NCBI RefSeq assembly: GCF_027924405.1
Contig: NZ_AP026978.1
Coordinates: 6,634,001-6,698,000 of the forward strand
Length of the DNA stretch: 64,000 bases
Source of the DNA: Nocardia sputorum
GTDB lineage: Bacteria > Actinomycetota > Actinomycetes > Mycobacteriales > Mycobacteriaceae
Direction: 5' to 3'
A model generated the notes under the pieces. That model ran no database searches. It had not been told where the DNA came from and saw only the letters and a program-made list of their open reading frames with translations. The position numbers were made by a program, and so were the translations under genes. Below, piece by piece: positions 42,501 through 50,943 of this stretch (positions within the stretch are counted from its first letter, which is position 1; every line of letters begins with the position of its first letter).

Positions 42501-43720
42501 CGCGCGGCTCCCGCGGCCGGAGTGCGTTCGCCCGCGCTCCACGCGAACGGCAGATCGGCGCCGTTGAGCAGGTGATCACCGATCGCGCGCGCCTTTTGGA
42601 TCGCCGGATTGTGCACCGAGATGGTGCGGGCGTTGCGCCAGTGTCGATCCAACCGCAGCTGTTCGGACACCACCGAAGCGCCGCCCACCTCGAACAGCAG
42701 CGACGTCGCGGGCAGCACCAGATCGATGACGGCGAGCTGCGCCCGAGCCGCCGCGAGTTCGGCGGCGACCAAGGCGCTCTCGTCCTTCGCGCCGCTCGCC
42801 AGCACCCCGTCGAGCACGTCGGCGACGGCGAGCACACTGGCTTCGGCGGCGAACGCGGCCGCCGAAAGGCGCCCGATCACCTGCTGCACCAGCGGATCGT
42901 GCCGCGGCAGATCGGCGGCGGAGTGGGTGTAGCCGCGGGTGCGCGCCGCGACCCATTCCCGGATGTCGCGTTCGGCGCGCTTGGCGATGCCCGCGAGCAC
43001 CGCGAGCTGGACCAGTTGCAGGTAGGAGGTCGCGTAGGTGGGGCCGGGCGCGCCGTAGCCGGGACCGAGGATCCGGTCCTCGGTCACCACCACGTCGGTG
43101 AATTCCGTGGTGCCGCTGGCCGTCAGCCGCTGACCGAAGCCGTCCCAGTCGTCGTGCTGACGCACTCCCTCGGCGTTCGCGTCCACCAGGACCCCCACCC
43201 GCTCACCGTTCCGGTCGGCGGCCGCCAGGATGTAGTCCGCGTACAGCGATCCCGTGCTGTAGTACTTCACGCCGTTGAGCAGCCAACGCCCGCCGTCCTC
43301 GGTCAGCGTGGTGCGGTAACGGTCCACCGCGCCGACGCCCGGTTCGGTGATCGCGTTGCCCACCAGGGTGCCTTCGGCCACCGCGCGCAACCAGCGCCCA
43401 CGCTCCGGCCCCCGCTCGGCCAGCAGTTGGTCCTCGACGAACGAGAAGTGCACCCGCAGCGCCTGCGGCAAGTTGGATTCGGCGGCGGCGAGTTCGATGA
43501 GCAAGCGGAACAGCTGCCGGACGGTGACGCCGTATCCGCCGAGCTCGACCGGAACGCGCAGCGCGCCGAATTTCGCCGCGCGCAACTCGCCGACCTCGTG
43601 GTAGGGCAGGGTGCGATCGATTTCCCGTGCCACGGCGCCCTGGGCGATCCGGTCGAAGATCGGGCCGAAGATCGCATCCAGTTCGGCATCGGTAGTGGAT
43701 TGGGCCTCGGTGGTCGTCAT
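42497..43720 (-). CDS. Second SfnB/DszC-type monooxygenase
   Basis: A 407-residue acyl-CoA-dehydrogenase-fold protein. It carries 'LDRHWRNARTISVHNPAIQK' near the C-terminus and 'DGFGQRLTASGTTEFTDVVV' in the middle, both shared with the protein at 36575-37792. It probably oxidises an organosulfur substrate and hands it to the coupled NtaA/DszA-type enzyme, like the DszC-DszA order in dibenzothiophene desulfurisation. ATG 43720 is likely; the ribosome-binding site is weak. Confidence 0.83.
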   Translation of the reverse strand: MTTTEAQSTTDAELDAIFGPIFDRIAQGAVAREIDRTLPYHEVGELRAAKFGALRVPVELGGYGVTVRQLFRLLIELAAAESNLPQALRVHFSFVEDQLLAERGPERGRWLRAVAEGTLVGNAITEPGVGAVDRYRTTLTEDGGRWLLNGVKYYSTGSLYADYILAAADRNGERVGVLVDANAEGVRQHDDWDGFGQRLTASGTTEFTDVVVTEDRILGPGYGAPGPTYATSYLQLVQLAVLAGIAKRAERDIREWVAARTRGYTHSAADLPRHDPLVQQVIGRLSAAAFAAEASVLAVADVLDGVLASGAKDESALVAAELAAARAQLAVIDLVLPATSLLFEVGGASVVSEQLRLDRHWRNARTISVHNPAIQKARAIGDHLLNGADLPFAWSAGERTPAAGAAR

Positions 43721-43877
43721 CAGCCCACGATCGCGCACCCCGCCCGGTCGCTCACGGGTTGCACGCAGCGCGATCGGAATGCTGGCCCGACGTGATCCGT
43801 CCCGGACCGCCCGACCGGCCCGGAAATCCGTTTTCGGCGACTTACCAAGGCCCCATGCCCACCGCTACAGTCGCGGC

Positions 43878-44180
43878 GTGAGTGGTTCGCGGTACTCGTT
43901 CACGGCGGAAGTGTGGGAGCACAAGGGGGATGCCGCCTGGCATTTCGTGTCGCTGCCCGAGGACGTGGCCGATGACATCGAGGAGCGCTACGCGCACCGG
44001 TCCGGCGGGTTCGGCGCGGTGCGGGTGCATGTGGTCGTAGGCGGCAGCCGCTGGTCCACTTCGTTGTTCCCGGACAAGTCGCGGGCGACCTACGTGCTGC
44101 CGATGAAGAAGGCGGTCCGGGTCGCGGAGGGGTTGGAAGCGGGGTCGACCGCGCTGATCGAGCTCACCGTCGCACTGTGA
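43878..44180 (+). CDS. DUF1905 domain protein
   Basis: A 100-residue beta-rich protein from GTG 43878, with 'FTAEVWEHKGDAAWHFVSLP' at the start and 'FPDKSRATYVLPMKKAVRVA' later, as in DUF1905. The family's function is unknown. No close partner gene. Confidence 0.8.
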   Translation: MSGSRYSFTAEVWEHKGDAAWHFVSLPEDVADDIEERYAHRSGGFGAVRVHVVVGGSRWSTSLFPDKSRATYVLPMKKAVRVAEGLEAGSTALIELTVAL

Positions 44181-44210
44181 GGGCGGATCGCACACGCGTC
44201 CGCGCGGAGC

Positions 44211-44846
44211 TCAGTATTCGATCGGGCGACCCGAAACCCGTCCCGCCGCGGCATCGCGCTTGCTCGCGCGTCGCTTGACCGCCACCACCACGATCACCAG
44301 TACACCGAGCACCACGCCACCGAAACCCAAGGCGAGCCCGCCGAGCAGGGCGCCGACGAACGACGAGCCGAGACCTTGGCCGACGGCTACCGTCACCTCT
44401 GAGCTACCGGCTGTGGTCACGCGGTAGCCGCCCGGCTTTCCGGCCTCGAACGAGAAGCCCGCCCGTCCCTCGTGCCCGCCGAAGGAATAGGTGATGGTCG
44501 CGTCGTACTTCCGCAACTCCACGTGCTTGCCGTCCGGGTCGAGCACCCGCAGGTTGACCGTGCCGGGAGTGCTCCGGGACGACGCCCCGGAGTACTCGAC
44601 GTACACGGTGTATCCGCCGGACTCGGCCAGATTCACCACGCCGGAGCCGGGCACCTTGACCCGCTGGAAGTCATCGATCCGGCCCGAGGTCTGCAGGAAA
44701 CCGAAGGCACCGAGCACGATCCCGCCGATGATGCCGAGGGCGATCAGCGCGCCGCCCAGCGCGAACCAGCGACCGGACGGGGTGATCGGTTGCGGGGCGG
44801 GTGCTCCCGCCGAGCTCGGCGATGTCGGGAAAGGCGGCTGTGACAC
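44211..44846 (-). CDS. Hypothetical two-helix membrane protein
   Basis: A 211-residue protein from GTG 44846. It has a Pro/Ser-rich cytoplasmic start, membrane helix 1 (about 28-52), an extracytoplasmic beta domain of about 105 residues ('GYTVYVEYSGASSRSTPGTV'), membrane helix 2 (about 160-188) and a basic end. The layout suggests an envelope sensor or adaptor. No family was recognised. Confidence 0.7.
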   Translation of the reverse strand: MSQPPFPTSPSSAGAPAPQPITPSGRWFALGGALIALGIIGGIVLGAFGFLQTSGRIDDFQRVKVPGSGVVNLAESGGYTVYVEYSGASSRSTPGTVNLRVLDPDGKHVELRKYDATITYSFGGHEGRAGFSFEAGKPGGYRVTTAGSSEVTVAVGQGLGSSFVGALLGGLALGFGGVVLGVLVIVVVAVKRRASKRDAAAGRVSGRPIEY

Positions 44847-44965
44847 GGTCGGATCCTCGGCTTCTGGTCGACACCCGCGCCGACGTAGCGTCAGCGTACG
44901 GTTTGCCGCACCGCCTCGCTACGCGAATCGTCGGCCGCCGCACCGCGACGGCGACCGCCGATCTC

Positions 44966-45307
44966 TCAGCGCGGCTGGGCCGCCGACATGCACTCGCTCG
45001 CGATGCGACCGCTGGCAGCGCGCGCCTTGTCCGCGTCCTCCTTGCTCATGCCCAGTGTTTCCTGGTTGGGAGCCTTGGTGTCGTACTCGTCGCTGATCAT
45101 GATCCGCAGTCCGTCCTGCGAGATCCCCTGGCCGACGAACACCTTCGCGGCGCAGTCGGCCAGCTCCTTGTTCTTGAGGCCCTTGTCCTGCAACGACTTG
45201 GCGAGATCGGCCTGCGTCACCGTGGGCGCCGCCGTCTCTTCGTCACTGCCGCATGCCGCGAGCACCGGCAGCGCGATCAGCGCCGCGGCGATCATGCAGA
45301 TCCGCAC
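44966..45307 (-). CDS. Small lipoprotein, hypothetical
   Basis: A 113-residue protein from GTG 45307, with GAGGAG just ahead. The signal peptide ends in the lipobox 'LPVLAACGS', so the cysteine should be lipidated. The mature part is acidic and helical with two further cysteines (ADCAAK, SECMSA) that could pair. Upstream in-frame ATG 45355 is rejected because it would bury the signal peptide. Function unknown. Confidence 0.72.
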   Translation of the reverse strand: MRICMIAAALIALPVLAACGSDEETAAPTVTQADLAKSLQDKGLKNKELADCAAKVFVGQGISQDGLRIMISDEYDTKAPNQETLGMSKEDADKARAASGRIASECMSAAQPR

Positions 45308-45433
45308 CTGACTCCTCTTCCTCGACTGACCACTGTCGGTGGCGTGGGCCACCATAATGCCGTCCGGCGTTCGGCGGTAGTCCGCGGTGACATGAGCGCG
45401 CCGAGAACGAGCGACCCGGCACGGCGGTCGCGG

Positions 45434-46411
45434 TCACAACTCCACGAATCGGCCGGGCCGGGAGTTGCCATCGGCGTACTTTTCCGGCAGCACGTAGAGC
45501 GACGCGCTGGAGGGATCCGGATCCCATGCGACACCGCCTTCGACGTTCTTGTCCGGACGCGCCAACGGCAGACCGGACGCATCGGTGGCGTGCGTGAACG
45601 TTGTGCCGGAACCCCCGTACATCGGCACATCGACCCCGTGATGGCGCAGGCGCGTGCCGACCAGCCTGCCTGCGGTACCTTCCTCGGCGGCGATACCGCA
45701 ATTGTGGAACAGCACGTCTCCGCCACGAGACCGCAACAACGACCAGAAATCCGGATTGGTGGCGAGATAGTCACCCATGACGTGTCCGTTGACGGCCACC
45801 TTCAGGTACTTCGGTTCGCCGGTGGGTTCTCGGCCCACCTGGATGTTGAAAGTGAACCGGTGCTTGTTTCCGTGCCCGCGGATGTGTATCGGCTTATCGT
45901 TCGGTCGATCGGGGTGGTACCAGTCCGCACGCACAGCCGTTGTGTACTCGCGATCGAACCACTTGCCCTGCCCCTCCCAATCTCGGATGGCGTCGTCGTT
46001 CGCCACCTCGTACTCTCGCTCGAGCCTGACGTCGCGGGCCTTGGCCCATGTGCTGTGTTGTGCGTAATCCGGGGGTTTCGAGTTGAACGACAGTCCGCTG
46101 GGCCGCCCTTCGACATCCTCGAGAATGTCGTACGACACGGCGTCGCCACGGAACCACAGTCTGGGACTGGGAATCTCACCGCGTTCCAGGCGCGCCCGGC
46201 GTTCGGCCTTCGGTACCCACTCGACACCGGGAAACCAAAGGATTCGCTGGCCGGCGGCTCGATCGGCTTCGGCCAGAGCTCTGGCTTGATCCCGCAGCCG
46301 CCACGCCGTTTCCCGGAGCAGTTCGCCATAGGAGCGGCTGGACGAGTCGATGTCCCGTGCGAGTCGAGCAGCCATGTGGCAGAACAACTCTGCCGGTTGG
46401 GCGAGGGCCAC
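45434..46411 (-). CDS. Unrecognised protein with conserved-looking HNCG motif
   Basis: A protein of about 325 residues, probably from GTG 46411 after AAGGGTG. The N-terminal about 60 residues are helical. Next comes a polar region with many Trp and His ('DWYHPDRPNDKPIHIRGHGN'). The C-terminal domain contains 'GGDVLFHNCGIAAEEGTAGR' followed by 'GVDVPMYGGSGTTF'. That His-Asn-Cys-Gly turn and the following sequence recall the small Cys-centred domain near the ends of very large actinobacterial toxin-like proteins ('lonely Cys' type), but I cannot confirm the family. No signal peptide or membrane helix. It lies just downstream of a MazF-like toxin gene. Confidence 0.6.
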   Translation of the reverse strand: MALAQPAELFCHMAARLARDIDSSSRSYGELLRETAWRLRDQARALAEADRAAGQRILWFPGVEWVPKAERRARLERGEIPSPRLWFRGDAVSYDILEDVEGRPSGLSFNSKPPDYAQHSTWAKARDVRLEREYEVANDDAIRDWEGQGKWFDREYTTAVRADWYHPDRPNDKPIHIRGHGNKHRFTFNIQVGREPTGEPKYLKVAVNGHVMGDYLATNPDFWSLLRSRGGDVLFHNCGIAAEEGTAGRLVGTRLRHHGVDVPMYGGSGTTFTHATDASGLPLARPDKNVEGGVAWDPDPSSASLYVLPEKYADGNSRPGRFVEL

Positions 46412-46488
46412 GGCACACCCTTCGAGATTCACGGCTTCGGCAAAGTGGTTGACCACCCTACCAGCGAACGTTCGCCGATCGGCCGAAT

Positions 46489-46785
46489 TCAGAGATCCAT
46501 CGCCGCACGCAGCGCGGTGTCGAGCCGCTCCAGGGTGTCGGTGTCCACCACGTCCACCCGCTCGGCCAGCCAACCACGGAAGATGCGCCCGATGTTGCCG
46601 GCGTGCACCCAGCCGTGTTCCTCTACCGGAACCGCGAGGATGTCCTGCGGATCGTCCTCGATCACCTCGGCCGCGATCAGCCAGGGGCGCGGTGATTCAT
46701 TGATGCCGTCACTGCTGATGAGCACGACCGTTCGGCGACGCGGCGAACCATGCGGGTTGTAGATCCACAGCTCACCCCGACGCAC
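46489..46785 (-). CDS. MazF/PemK-like endoribonuclease toxin
   Basis: A 98-residue protein from GTG 46785. The N-terminus 'MRRGELWIYNPHGSPRRRTV' and 'VLISSDGINES' match the beta-barrel start of MazF/PemK toxins. The family usually has a Gly-Asp-Ile/Val-Trp pattern, here GELWIYN. The gene overlaps the upstream antitoxin-like gene by 14 nt. Probable mRNA interferase. Confidence 0.75.
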   Translation of the reverse strand: MRRGELWIYNPHGSPRRRTVVLISSDGINESPRPWLIAAEVIEDDPQDILAVPVEEHGWVHAGNIGRIFRGWLAERVDVVDTDTLERLDTALRAAMDL

Positions 46786-46996
46786 GCATCTCCTCCTCGG
46801 CGGCCGCCAGCTCGGCCGCGTCCGCGGCGGCCTCGGCGGTCACGTCCGACACCGGACCGACCCCGGTGCGCACGGCCTCCCGTCGCGCGGCCTTCGATAT
46901 CCAAGCCGACGGCGACATTCCCGCGCGAGCCGCCGCCTGTTCGGCGTACGACCAGGCGGCTTCGTCCAGCGAAAGGGTGACCTTACGCGTTGCCAT
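46772..46996 (-). CDS. Antitoxin-like ribbon-helix-helix protein (MazE partner)
   Basis: A 74-residue protein from ATG 46996. The N-terminus 'MATRKVTLSLDEAAWSYAEQ' and 'AGMSPSAWISKAARREA' looks like a ribbon-helix-helix domain. The acidic, Ala/Glu-rich tail would block the toxin. It precedes and overlaps the MazF-like gene, the normal antitoxin-first layout. It probably represses its own promoter. Confidence 0.75.
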   Translation of the reverse strand: MATRKVTLSLDEAAWSYAEQAAARAGMSPSAWISKAARREAVRTGVGPVSDVTAEAAADAAELAAAEEEMRASG

Positions 46997-47083
46997 ACCA
47001 ATTATCCTACCGACAGCGCCCAGCCCTCGCCACACGGTCCGCGATCCCAACTGACGACAGGTGACTGCTGTTAGGGTTGGCGC

Positions 47084-47875
47084 ATGACGACGTTGCACCA
47101 TCACCGCGTCGGCGCGGGCGAGCCGCTCGTGCTGGTCCACGGGGTCGGAAGCCGATGGCGGGTGTGGGAGCCGATCATCGACACACTGTCCGCGTCGTAC
47201 GAAGTGATCGCGGTCGACCTGCCCGGCTTCGGCGGATCGACGCACCCCCTCGCGCACAACACGGTACCGAATCTCACCGAGGCGCTCGCCGAATTCCTCG
47301 CGGCGCAGGGCATCGAACAACCGCATCTCGCGGGCAACTCGATGGGCGGGCTGATCACGCTCGAGCTGGGCGCCCGCGGGCTGGCCCGCTCGGTGACCGC
47401 TTACTCGCCGATCGGGTTCTGGGACACCGCGGGCCGGGTGTGGTGCCAGCAGTCGCTGGGCAAGTCGCGTGCGCTGGCGCGCAAGCTGCGTCCCGCCCTT
47501 CCGTCCGTCCTCGGCACCGCCGCGGGCCGGACCGTCTTCCTCTCGCTGGTCTTCGGCAAACCATGGGCGCTGGATGCGAAGGTGGCGCTGGACACCGCAC
47601 TCGGCGCGGCGGACGCGGCCGGATTCGACGAGGCGATCGCCTCGTTCACCGACGTCCCGCCGCTCGAAATCCGTGCGCTTGCCGACATTCCGGTGACGAT
47701 CGCCTGGGGTAGTCGCGACATCCTGCTCACCTACGCGACCCAGAGCCGCAGGGCGCGCAGCGTTCTACCGGACGCCGAGCACGTCACGCTGCACGGCAGC
47801 GGGCACACGCCGTTCTTCGACGACCCGGCGGGCTGCGCACAGGTCCTGCTGGAGACGATCACCCGTCGGCGGTAG
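47084..47875 (+). CDS. Alpha/beta-fold hydrolase
   Basis: A 263-residue protein with 'PLVLVHGVGSRWRVWEPIID' (oxyanion region), the nucleophile elbow GNSMGG, 'VTIAWGSRDILL' (acid) and the catalytic His in 'LHGSGHTPFFDDP'. It is a typical single-domain serine hydrolase of unknown substrate. Its last 17 nt overlap the convergent TetR gene. Confidence 0.85.
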   Translation: MTTLHHHRVGAGEPLVLVHGVGSRWRVWEPIIDTLSASYEVIAVDLPGFGGSTHPLAHNTVPNLTEALAEFLAAQGIEQPHLAGNSMGGLITLELGARGLARSVTAYSPIGFWDTAGRVWCQQSLGKSRALARKLRPALPSVLGTAAGRTVFLSLVFGKPWALDAKVALDTALGAADAAGFDEAIASFTDVPPLEIRALADIPVTIAWGSRDILLTYATQSRRARSVLPDAEHVTLHGSGHTPFFDDPAGCAQVLLETITRRR

Positions 47876-48551
47876 GCGTCTGCCCGTTACGGTCCGCGGG
47901 CGGGTCGAGCAAGGTGTCGGCGGCCGCCGTGCCGAGCAGGACGCGCACGGCGTTGCCCCACCGGTACCGCAGAATCCGGTTCCGGGACATGTCACCGGTG
48001 AGCAACACGCGCAGGGCCTGGCCGGTCATGATCTCGATGGTGAACTCGGTGATCGTCGGCACCCGGGGGTCGTCGGGGAACTCGCGCCGGAAGCTGTCGC
48101 GAATGCTGGTGTGCATCAGCTCGAACAGGCGGACCTCCAACGGAAGGAACGCCGCCCGCAGTTCCGGATCGGTCCGCGCGCCCACCCACATCTCCAGCGC
48201 CGCCCAGAACGACGGGCCGCTGAGCATCCGCATGGTCAGCTCGACGGCCGTCTCCAACCGGTCCGCGTCGTCCGGAATGGCCTGGAATTCGCTTGTCAGC
48301 TGGTCGAATCGGCGACGCGCCACATGCTCGACGGCGCCGGCGAGCAGGTCGGCTCTGGTGGGGAAATAGTGCTGCAACGTCCCCCGCGGCACGCCCGCCC
48401 GCTTCTGCACCTCGAGCGTGGTCGTGCCCGCGTAACCGACTTCCACCAGACTTTCCACCGCCGCGTCCAGCAACCGCGCGCGCATCCGCTCCCTGCGCTG
48501 CGCCTGCGGCTGCCGGACGTGTCCCGGCCCGCCCCTCAGCGGCCCTGCCAC
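47859..48551 (-). CDS. TetR family transcriptional regulator
   Basis: A protein of about 230 residues if GTG 48551 is used; ATG 48485 is the alternative. The DNA-binding domain is 'LLDAAVESLVEVGYAGTTTL' then 'KRAGVPRGTLQHYFPTRADL'. The ligand domain includes 'PSFWAALEMWVGARTDPELR'. GTG 48551 would overlap the enoyl-CoA hydratase gene by 16 nt, giving operon coupling. Most likely it controls the thiolase/hydratase operon through the palindrome at 50844-50861, with an acyl-CoA as ligand (inference). Confidence 0.83.
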   Translation of the reverse strand: MAGPLRGGPGHVRQPQAQRRERMRARLLDAAVESLVEVGYAGTTTLEVQKRAGVPRGTLQHYFPTRADLLAGAVEHVARRRFDQLTSEFQAIPDDADRLETAVELTMRMLSGPSFWAALEMWVGARTDPELRAAFLPLEVRLFELMHTSIRDSFRREFPDDPRVPTITEFTIEIMTGQALRVLLTGDMSRNRILRYRWGNAVRVLLGTAAADTLLDPPADRNGQTPTADG

Positions 48552-49300
48552 TGCGGCTCGCGCTTCTGCACGAACGCCAGCGCGCCTTCGGCGGCGTCCT
48601 TGGAAATCAGTGCGGGCAGGGCGATCTCGCCCTGCTTCGCGAACGCCTCCGCGACCGGCCAATCCGGCGACTCGTCGATGATCCGCTTGCTCGCGGCCAC
48701 CGCGAGCGGTGCGGCGGCGACGATCTCGGCCGCGAGTTCGAGCGCCACCGACAGTGCCGCGCCCGGATCGGTGACCCGGTTGACCAGGCCCAGCTGATAG
48801 AGCCGCTCGGCGCCGATCCGGCCCCCGGTGAGCGCGAGTTCGGCGACGATGCTGCGCGGCAGCCGCTGGGTCAGGCGCAGCACGCCACCGCCCGCGGCCA
48901 CCAGGCCGCGCTTGACCTCGGGAATGCCGAACTGCGCGTCGCGTGCCGCGACGATGAGATCGCCTGCCAGGGCGAGCTCGAATCCACCGGCCAGCGCGAA
49001 GCCCTCGACCGCGGAGATCATCGGCTTCGCCGGGGGCTTCGCCGTGATGCCGAGCGGACCGCGGCGCTGCGTCATCGGCATCTCGCCCTTCGACGCGGCG
49101 ACGAGATCCATTCCCGCGCTGAAGGTTCCGCCCGCACCGGTGAGCACCAGCACGCGCGCCGCGGCGTCGGCTTCGAACTCGTCGACGGCGGCCTCGATGG
49201 CCTGCGCGGTGGCCAGGTTGATCGCGTTGCGCGCCTGGGGACGGTCGACCGTCAGCACGGTGATGGCGTCGCGCCGCTCGATCAGGATCGAGTCGTTCAT
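48536..49300 (-). CDS. Enoyl-CoA hydratase/isomerase (crotonase fold)
   Basis: A 254-residue protein: 'TVDRPQARNAINLATAQAIE', oxyanion hole 1 'TGAGGTFSAGMDLVAASKG', oxyanion hole 2 'AVEGFALAGGFELALAGDLI', then 'FGIPEVKRGLVAAGGGVLRL'. Glu in 'IPEVKRG' fits one of the two catalytic glutamates. The start at ATG 49300 follows GGAGCG and overlaps the thiolase-like gene by 4 nt. It forms an operon with the thiolase-like gene and TetR. Confidence 0.88.
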   Translation of the reverse strand: MNDSILIERRDAITVLTVDRPQARNAINLATAQAIEAAVDEFEADAAARVLVLTGAGGTFSAGMDLVAASKGEMPMTQRRGPLGITAKPPAKPMISAVEGFALAGGFELALAGDLIVAARDAQFGIPEVKRGLVAAGGGVLRLTQRLPRSIVAELALTGGRIGAERLYQLGLVNRVTDPGAALSVALELAAEIVAAAPLAVAASKRIIDESPDWPVAEAFAKQGEIALPALISKDAAEGALAFVQKREPQWQGR

Positions 49301-50826
49301 CGGGCGCTCCTCTCGGTGAGCAGGGTGAACGTGTCCGCGGCGAGCTCGGCGTCCGCGCCGAGCGGGTCGCCCGCGGTGAACGCCGCGAGGGTGTCGGCAT
49401 CCGACGCCCGGACCAGTATGCGGGTCCCCGCGGGCGTCAGCGCGCTCACCACAACGGCTTCCGGCTCGTCGGCGCGGTCGGGCGCGGGGCCTTTGCGGTA
49501 GGCCACGGTGTAGGACTCGACCGTGGCGGGACCGGTGTACCCGGGCGCCGGTTCGCGCCGCGCCGCGGGCACTTCCGCCTCGATCGCACGGAACAGCCGC
49601 TCGGGCGGCCTGGCCGAGTACACACCGATACCGTGCTTGGTGCTGTACCAACCGAGCGCCGTCGCCAGACCGTAGGCGTCGGGTTCCGCGCGCAGGATGC
49701 CGGACAGCGTCGCGATCGAGTGCGTCGTGTAGTTGTTGCCCGGCCCGCCCGCGAAGGTCAGGCCACCGGTCACCGACAGCGGCCGGGACGGATCATCGAT
49801 CCGCAGGCCGAGTTCCTCCGCCGCGATCTGCACCGCGACCGGGAAGCACGAGTAGAGGTCGATGTGCGCGACATCGTCTATCGCGATGCCCGCCGCACCG
49901 AGCGCCGCTTTGCCCGCGGCGGCGATGGCGGGCGAGCGGGACATGTCCGCGCGCTCGGAGACGAACCACTCGTCGGTCGCGGTGGCACCCGCGTGCGGGA
50001 ACACCCAGTGGTCCCGTGGCACACCGGCGGCGTCGGCGGCCGCCGCGCTGCACAGGATGAGCCCGGCTCCCATGTCGACGGTCAGGTTCGCGACCATCAG
50101 TTTCGGGTACGGCGTCGACACCATCCGGTTGGCCGGCGCGGGCGTCACGAGGTCGGCCGCGGACTGCGCGGTGGGCTGCCACGCGTACGGATTGCGCGCC
50201 GCGATCTCCGACAGCCGCGACCACAAGGCACCGATCCGCTCGTTGTGCGCGGCCGCGCTCGACCCGAGTCTGTGGCGCAGCGCCGTTTCCATGAGCGCGT
50301 AGAAATACACGGGGCCCCACAGGCCCGCGGCGGTCTCCATATCCGAGTTCGGGCCGCGATCGGAGCCGATGATCTCGTCGGGGCCCACGTCCTCGGGTTG
50401 ATCGGGCCAGTCCACCGCCGTGCCGGTCCGCGCGGCCGCCGTCCCCGAGTACACCGCTTCGGCCCCGGTGAGCAGGGCGACGTCCGAGCGGCCGTCGGCG
50501 ATGGCCTGGGCGACGCTGTTGAGTAGCCGCTGCGGCGCGTCACCGCCGAAACGCACCGACTGCACGGTTCTTCTCGGGGTGACGCCGAGGTCGGCCGCGA
50601 CGAGCGCGCCCAAGTCGCCGTAGGGGCGGCTGACCGGGGCAACGGCGGCGATCAGATCGGCCGACCGCAGCAGCCGGTCGCCGACGCCGCTGTCGGCGCC
50701 CGCCCGGCGCAGCGACTCGGCGGCGAGTTCGACCGGACCGGGCAGGCCCGGCTCACCCGGTCGGTGTACGACCTGCCCGGCGCCGACGAGCACCGGCGTT
50801 CTCGGGTCCATTCCGGCTGGCAGCAT
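49297..50826 (-). CDS. Thiolase-like acetyl-CoA acetyltransferase with extra C-terminal domain
   Basis: A 509-residue protein. The N-terminal thiolase fold begins 'PRTPVLVGAGQVVHRPGEPG'. Later motifs are 'IDLYSCFPVAVQIAAEELGL' and 'VTGGLTFAGGPGNNYTTHSI', followed by a beta-barrel-like C-terminal domain of about 90 residues. It belongs to the actinobacterial SCP-x/thiolase-like group rather than standard FadA. It is the first gene of a leftward operon (thiolase-like, enoyl-CoA hydratase, TetR). ATG 50826 or 50811 may start it. Confidence 0.82.
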   Translation of the reverse strand: MLPAGMDPRTPVLVGAGQVVHRPGEPGLPGPVELAAESLRRAGADSGVGDRLLRSADLIAAVAPVSRPYGDLGALVAADLGVTPRRTVQSVRFGGDAPQRLLNSVAQAIADGRSDVALLTGAEAVYSGTAAARTGTAVDWPDQPEDVGPDEIIGSDRGPNSDMETAAGLWGPVYFYALMETALRHRLGSSAAAHNERIGALWSRLSEIAARNPYAWQPTAQSAADLVTPAPANRMVSTPYPKLMVANLTVDMGAGLILCSAAAADAAGVPRDHWVFPHAGATATDEWFVSERADMSRSPAIAAAGKAALGAAGIAIDDVAHIDLYSCFPVAVQIAAEELGLRIDDPSRPLSVTGGLTFAGGPGNNYTTHSIATLSGILRAEPDAYGLATALGWYSTKHGIGVYSARPPERLFRAIEAEVPAARREPAPGYTGPATVESYTVAYRKGPAPDRADEPEAVVVSALTPAGTRILVRASDADTLAAFTAGDPLGADAELAADTFTLLTERSAR

Positions 50827-50843
50827 GTGTCCTCCGCTCCAGA

Positions 50844-50861
50844 ACCGTCAACATTGACGGT
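50844..50861. promoter_or_regulatory. TetR-type operator palindrome
   Basis: ACCGTCAA-CA-TTGACGGT is a perfect 8+8 bp inverted repeat, 17 bp upstream of the thiolase-like start, in the divergent gap with the crotonase gene at 50944. Position and symmetry fit the TetR protein encoded in the same operon. Confidence 0.7.
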
Positions 50862-50943
50862 AACTCGAGTCCGATTAGAGCAGAGGCCGCGGCCTCCGGC
50901 AACAGCGCGCGCGGCACAACTGACTCGTGAGTAAGATTCGGGA

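Noticed and set aside
44801..46762. 653-codon + strand open frame
   Set aside because: It spans the lipoprotein, HNCG and MazF-like genes on the other strand, has no start signal and no recognisable domain.
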